Assembly (NCBI GenBank): GCA_034189725.1
Contig: JAXHUK010000111.1
Coordinates: forward strand, 1 to 8,386
Length of the DNA stretch: 8,386 bases
From: JAXHUK01 sp034189725
GTDB taxonomy: Bacteria; Chloroflexota; Dehalococcoidia; SZUA-161
Direction: 5' to 3'
The notes under the pieces were generated by a model that saw only the letters and a program-made list of their open reading frames with translations, did not search any database and had not been told where the DNA came from. Made by a program: the position numbers and the translations under genes. How positions within the stretch are numbered: position 1 is the first letter of the stretch; each line of letters starts with the position of its first letter. Below are positions 5,493-8,386 of this stretch, in pieces.

Positions 5493-6327
5493 GGAGACTA
5501 CATACTTAGATATGGACGATTTAAAGCAAGAGATTCTTTGTTTCGCTCAAGACAGGGGGGCAGATATCATAGGCTTCGCCAGCCCTGCTACCTGGGATGA
5601 GACGAATGAGGTGCCTCAGCCATTTCGACCAAGGTCTATTTGGAAGGCTACCAACACCGTTATCGTGATGGGCATCGCAATGCTGCTCCCGATTGTGGAA
5701 ACAACGCCCTCTATTGTCCATTCCGAGATGTACCGTACCTGTAATCGTGAGCTTGACAGCCTTGCATTCAATCTCGCCCGGTATCTCAACCGCCGGCACT
5801 ATGCCTCGATATTCTTCCCCCGCGATGGATTCGGGGATGTAAAGATACTGGTAGAAAACCCTATGGCTGCTTTCAGCCACGTCATAGCGGCCAAATATGC
5901 GGGATTGGGCACCATCGGATTGAGCCACAATCTACTCACCCCGGAGTTCGGACCTCGTGTTAGATTTGTCTCTGTTTTTACCTCGGCAGAGCTTGAGCCA
6001 GATAAAATGCTGGATAAGGAGCTATGCATTAAGTGTCTGGCCTGTGCTGACTGTTGTCCGGTAAATGCTATCCTGCCCAATGACAGCACACTGATCGCCG
6101 ATTATGATGTACAATCCTGTGTACAGAAGCATGTGGAATTGAACGAGAAGAAGACCTACCCCTGCGGGATATGTATCAAAGTCTGCCCTATTGGCGCAGA
6201 CCGGAAGCTCTACAAAAGCCGCGGCTTTGCGCCCAAATATCGCAAGGAAGCTGAAATCCTCGCTGCTGATCCTGAACATCCGGATTACAGTGCGTGGACC
6301 CATGCGCGGCGGTATGGCTCGTGGTAA
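5491..6327 (+). CDS. QueG-like double [4Fe-4S] iron-sulfur protein, short form
   Basis: A 278-residue protein of the epoxyqueuosine-reductase (QueG)-like group. AAKYAGLGTIGLSHNLLTPEFG (133-154) matches the AGLG-x-IG segment conserved in QueG. A ferredoxin-type region follows: C179-x2-C182-x2-C185-x3-C189-P for one cluster and C225-x2-C228-x3-C232-P, with C210, for the other. QueG proteins are about 100 residues longer and end in a HEAT-like tRNA-binding domain; this one ends soon after the second cluster, so a true queuosine role is doubtful. Related short forms in anaerobes are uncharacterised redox proteins that may bind a corrinoid. The start is GTG 5491 or ATG 5512; neither has a good exposed ribosome site. 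The next gene, a cupin with HEAT-like repeats, begins 27 bases downstream, so the two are probably cotranscribed. Confidence 0.8.
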   Translation: METTYLDMDDLKQEILCFAQDRGADIIGFASPATWDETNEVPQPFRPRSIWKATNTVIVMGIAMLLPIVETTPSIVHSEMYRTCNRELDSLAFNLARYLNRRHYASIFFPRDGFGDVKILVENPMAAFSHVIAAKYAGLGTIGLSHNLLTPEFGPRVRFVSVFTSAELEPDKMLDKELCIKCLACADCCPVNAILPNDSTLIADYDVQSCVQKHVELNEKKTYPCGICIKVCPIGADRKLYKSRGFAPKYRKEAEILAADPEHPDYSAWTHARRYGSW

Positions 6328-6354
6328 TAAACCCCATAGTAAGGAGGTTGCATA

Positions 6355-7182
6355 ATGGCCGAAGGTAGCGTATATGATTTGGAGCATTTCAGTAATGATC
6401 TGGATTATCTGCTTGCTCAGGAAAAAGAGAGCATTGTCTTCCGTGATAATGCTCAGGATCTCCTGCGGAAATTGCTTTCCAACCAGGAGTTCATCGCCGA
6501 TGTTCTGGACAAGATGGTTTCCGATGATACTGTCCTCAAGGGAAAGATAGGCACGATCGATCGAAACGATATCATGGTACATTTGAGTTCCAAGGGCAAC
6601 TTCTCGATGAGGCTGTTTGTGTGGGCGCCTCTCGCTTTTTCGCCGATACATGACCATGGGGCGTGGGGTGTTATCGGAGCACTAGCAGGTCAGGTCGAGG
6701 AGACAAAGTACCGCCGCCTGGATGATGGCTCCAAAGAAGGGTATGCTAAAATCGAGCAGGTGTCGACAGCACTGCTGAATCCCGGGGATACATCACACGT
6801 TTCTGTTTTTGACGACGGTATTCACAAGACAGGCAACAGCGGCGATACGGTGTCGCTCTCACTGCATGTATATGGTAGAGCGGTACGAAAAGGATTCATA
6901 CAGTGTTTCAACATGGAGGAAAACTCCGTCCATAACCTGGTAACCCCGAAATTAGAAAAGCGTCTGTTTGCCGTAAAGGCGCTCGGTGCACTCAGCCCGA
7001 CGCTGGCAAAAACTTCAATAGAGAAGGCGTTTCATGACCCGCATCCCCTGGTGCGATGGGAGAGCATCAAGGCTATGGAGCAAATAGATAAAGCTGGCTG
7101 GATAACCCTTTTGAAGGAAGCGGCGAGTGATTCTGATGAGGGAGTGAGAAAAAAGGCCAACGTCCTCCTGAACAAAACGTAG
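6355..7182 (+). CDS. Thiol-dioxygenase-type cupin fused to C-terminal HEAT-like repeats
   Basis: A 275-residue protein. Residues about 75-190 form a cysteine-dioxygenase-family cupin: HDHGAWGVIGALAG (99-112) supplies H99 and H101, and H157 in GIHKTG the third iron ligand. LHVYG (170-174) gives H171 and Y173, spaced almost as H155 and Y157 follow H140 in rat cysteine dioxygenase. The WG-x-IG-x-L-x-G string after HDH recalls 3-mercaptopropionate dioxygenases more than classical cysteine dioxygenase. Such enzymes oxidise a thiol to a sulfinate with O2 at a mononuclear Fe(II). Residues about 201-275 (LEKRLFAVKALGAL..., DPHPLVRWESIKAMEQI, DSDEGVRKKANVLL) are HEAT-like helical repeats, an unusual addition. 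The ATG has AAGGAGG (6341-6347) 7 nt upstream. It follows the Fe-S gene by 27 bases. The substrate is unknown. Confidence 0.8.
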   Translation: MAEGSVYDLEHFSNDLDYLLAQEKESIVFRDNAQDLLRKLLSNQEFIADVLDKMVSDDTVLKGKIGTIDRNDIMVHLSSKGNFSMRLFVWAPLAFSPIHDHGAWGVIGALAGQVEETKYRRLDDGSKEGYAKIEQVSTALLNPGDTSHVSVFDDGIHKTGNSGDTVSLSLHVYGRAVRKGFIQCFNMEENSVHNLVTPKLEKRLFAVKALGALSPTLAKTSIEKAFHDPHPLVRWESIKAMEQIDKAGWITLLKEAASDSDEGVRKKANVLLNKT

Positions 7183-7207
7183 GAATGTTGAATACCCTGC
7201 AAGTCAT

Positions 7208-7236
7208 TTGGCACAGCGTTTCCTATGTGATATGAT
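7208..7236 (+). promoter_or_regulatory. Candidate extended -10 promoter for cvpA
   Basis: TTGGCA (7208-7213) and TATGAT (7231-7236) each match the sigma-70 consensus at 5 of 6 bases with the optimal 17-base spacer. TG at 7228-7229 makes it an extended -10 element. A start near 7243 would give a leader of about 27 bases. It implies that cvpA and endonuclease V can be transcribed apart from the Fe-S/cupin pair. Confidence 0.62.
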
Positions 7237-7269
7237 AATCTGAAAATCTCTGTGAGCGGCTAGCTTGAT

Positions 7270-7767
7270 ATGAACTGGCTTGATATTGTCCTGATTCTCA
7301 TTCTTGCGATCCCCGCTGTCATCGGTTTATGGCGTGGATTACTCAAGACCGTCGTCCCCATGATAGGAATGGTCCTCGGTGTATATTTAGCAGGACAGTT
7401 CTACAGCCCTGTATCAAACTGGCTGTCTGTCTGGCTCGAAAGCCCTGCACAATCAAGGATAGTTGCGTTCCTGATCATTTTCGTTGTCGTGTTATTGATC
7501 ACGATGATCCTCGCCTGGCAACTACGCAAAGTTCTCAATATCTTCCTTCTCGGATGGATCGACCATATTGGTGGACTGCTCTTCGGTCTGGCAATCGGAG
7601 CAATCGTCTCCGCTGTCGCCGTATCACTGTTTGCCAAGTTCCCATTCGCAGGAGTGGAAGCTATTATTCAAGATTCCGCACTTGCGGTATTCCTCCTCAA
7701 CAGTTTCCCGTTCGTGCTCAGTATCCTTCCTGAAGAGTTCGACACTGTACGCCAGTTTTTCCAGTGA
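7270..7767 (+). CDS. cvpA: CvpA family membrane protein
   Basis: A 165-residue integral membrane protein with four hydrophobic segments at about 5-20, 27-43, 64-84 and 100-121. The N-terminal MNWLDIVLI and GLWRGLLKTVVPMIGMVLGVYLA, and DHIGGLLFGLAIGAI around 98-112, are the conserved blocks of the CvpA family, named for colicin V production and linked to envelope stress; its molecular role is unsettled. Length is typical. The ATG at 7270 matches the usual family N-terminus, although only a weak GAGCGG lies rather far upstream. A promoter candidate lies just before it, and endonuclease V starts 62 bases after its stop on the same strand. Confidence 0.88.
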   Translation: MNWLDIVLILILAIPAVIGLWRGLLKTVVPMIGMVLGVYLAGQFYSPVSNWLSVWLESPAQSRIVAFLIIFVVVLLITMILAWQLRKVLNIFLLGWIDHIGGLLFGLAIGAIVSAVAVSLFAKFPFAGVEAIIQDSALAVFLLNSFPFVLSILPEEFDTVRQFFQ

Positions 7768-7829
7768 AGCTATTGCTTGATATGCAGGGCAATTCGCGCA
7801 CTATAACTACGTTTACAGGAATCAAATCC

Positions 7830-8386
7830 TTGAAAGCACGCTATGTACACAATTGGCAGATGACTCCTGACCATGCCAGGCAAAAACAGCGGGAACTTGC
7901 GGCTATGGTTGTTACGGAAAACCAAGTGAAAAATGTTCATCTGGTTGCTGGAGTTGACATCTCAGCACCAGATGCGCGTGGCCTCGCTCGTGCGGCAGTT
8001 GTCGTCCTCCGCTACCCCGGGATGGAACTCCAGGAGACCAAGGAGGTTGAGCAGGAGCCTGGTTTCCCCTATGTCCCCGGGCTGCTCTCTTTCAGGGAAG
8101 CTCCCCTGATCCTTGCTGCCTGTGAGAAGCTGAATAGCGAACCCGACCTGGTGCTCGTCGATGGCCAGGGCATCGCACATCCCCGGCGGCTGGGGCTGGC
8201 CTCACATCTGGGAGTGCTCTGGGACAAACCGACCATCGGCTGTGCCAAATCGAGGCTCTGCGGCACCCATAAGGCGTTGCCAGAGGACCAGGGAGCGTAC
8301 ACCGAGCTCACAGACAACGGTGAGGTAATAGGGGCTGTGCTCCGCACCAGGCGAAGCGTGAAGCCACTCTACATATCCATAGGGCA
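7830..8386 (+). CDS. nfi: Endonuclease V (partial, C-terminus outside window)
   Basis: Endonuclease V cuts DNA near deoxyinosine in repair of deaminated adenine. The 185 codons seen contain VAGVDIS with catalytic D43, FPYVPGLLSFRE (79-90) with wedge tyrosine Y81 and acidic E90, VDGQGIAHPRRLGLASHLG (110-128) with D111, and PTIGCAKSRLCG (134-145). These lie one position or less from D43, E89 and D110 of the Thermotoga maritima enzyme; its later histidine (H214) would lie outside the window. The start is TTG at 7830: MKARYVHNWQM then aligns without gaps to the Thermotoga N-terminus, and AGGA (7817-7820) lies 9 nt upstream. An ATG at 7860 would delete the conserved H-x-W strand, and an ATG at 7782 would add 16 unrelated residues. 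Confidence 0.94.
   Translation, partial: MKARYVHNWQMTPDHARQKQRELAAMVVTENQVKNVHLVAGVDISAPDARGLARAAVVVLRYPGMELQETKEVEQEPGFPYVPGLLSFREAPLILAACEKLNSEPDLVLVDGQGIAHPRRLGLASHLGVLWDKPTIGCAKSRLCGTHKALPEDQGAYTELTDNGEVIGAVLRTRRSVKPLYISIG

Noticed and set aside
6022..6657. Minus-strand reading frame of 211 codons
   Set aside because: It is antisense to the Fe-S and cupin genes across their junction, including the strong AAGGAGG site; no recognisable domain.
1..8386. CRISPR array, insertion sequence, tRNA, rRNA or attachment site
   Set aside because: No regularly spaced repeats, transposase motifs, terminal inverted repeats or tRNA-like cloverleaf were seen on either strand by eye.

Overview
The window looks bacterial. 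It has a CvpA-family membrane protein, clear Shine-Dalgarno sites, -35/-10 promoter candidates, a rho-independent terminator and short, often overlapping intergenic gaps. An archaeal-style tungstate/molybdate binding protein (WtpA type), a small Mop protein, a short Fe-S protein and a secreted molybdopterin-fold protein together suggest an anaerobe or facultative anaerobe, perhaps an uncultured Chloroflexota (Dehalococcoidia-like) lineage. That assignment is inference and weak.

Left two thirds (1-5200, all minus strand): a molybdenum/tungsten locus, read from right to left. A structured leader RNA (5102-5196) that I interpret as a molybdenum/tungsten-cofactor riboswitch is followed by a strong intrinsic terminator (5042-5076). 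Then come an ABC permease (4136-4969), its ATPase (3093-4139), a 67-residue Mop protein (2834-3037), a decayed copy of the ATPase's C-terminal TOBE region (2609-2785), and a lipoprotein tungstate/molybdate-binding protein (1502-2593). A second copy of the same leader RNA (1263-1377) precedes a secreted protein (1-1094, running off the window). Its core resembles the sulfite-oxidase-type molybdopterin-binding fold, and it has an extra beta-sandwich-like C-terminus. The likely logic is metal import, cytoplasmic metal buffering and a cofactor-related extracytoplasmic protein, each arm controlled by its own cofactor-sensing RNA. Each RNA is also followed by a ribosome-binding site and a short open reading frame.

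Middle (5200-5490): a divergent intergenic region with an AT-rich tract, a 15-bp inverted repeat, a plausible plus-strand promoter and a perfect 8-bp hairpin that reaches into the proposed GTG start of the next gene. I see nothing else supportable between about 5232 and 5427.

Right third (5491-8386, all plus strand): a short QueG-like double-cluster iron-sulfur protein; a thiol-dioxygenase-type cupin fused to HEAT-like repeats, 27 bases downstream; then, after a good extended -10 promoter, a CvpA-family membrane protein; and endonuclease V (nfi) with a TTG start, truncated by the window edge. The first two probably form an operon; CvpA and endonuclease V may form a second.

The most interesting items are the paired leader RNAs, whose GAAA-capped stem covaries between copies, the terminator behind only one of them, the molybdopterin-fold secreted protein under the second RNA, the amber-interrupted TOBE relic, and the dioxygenase-HEAT fusion.
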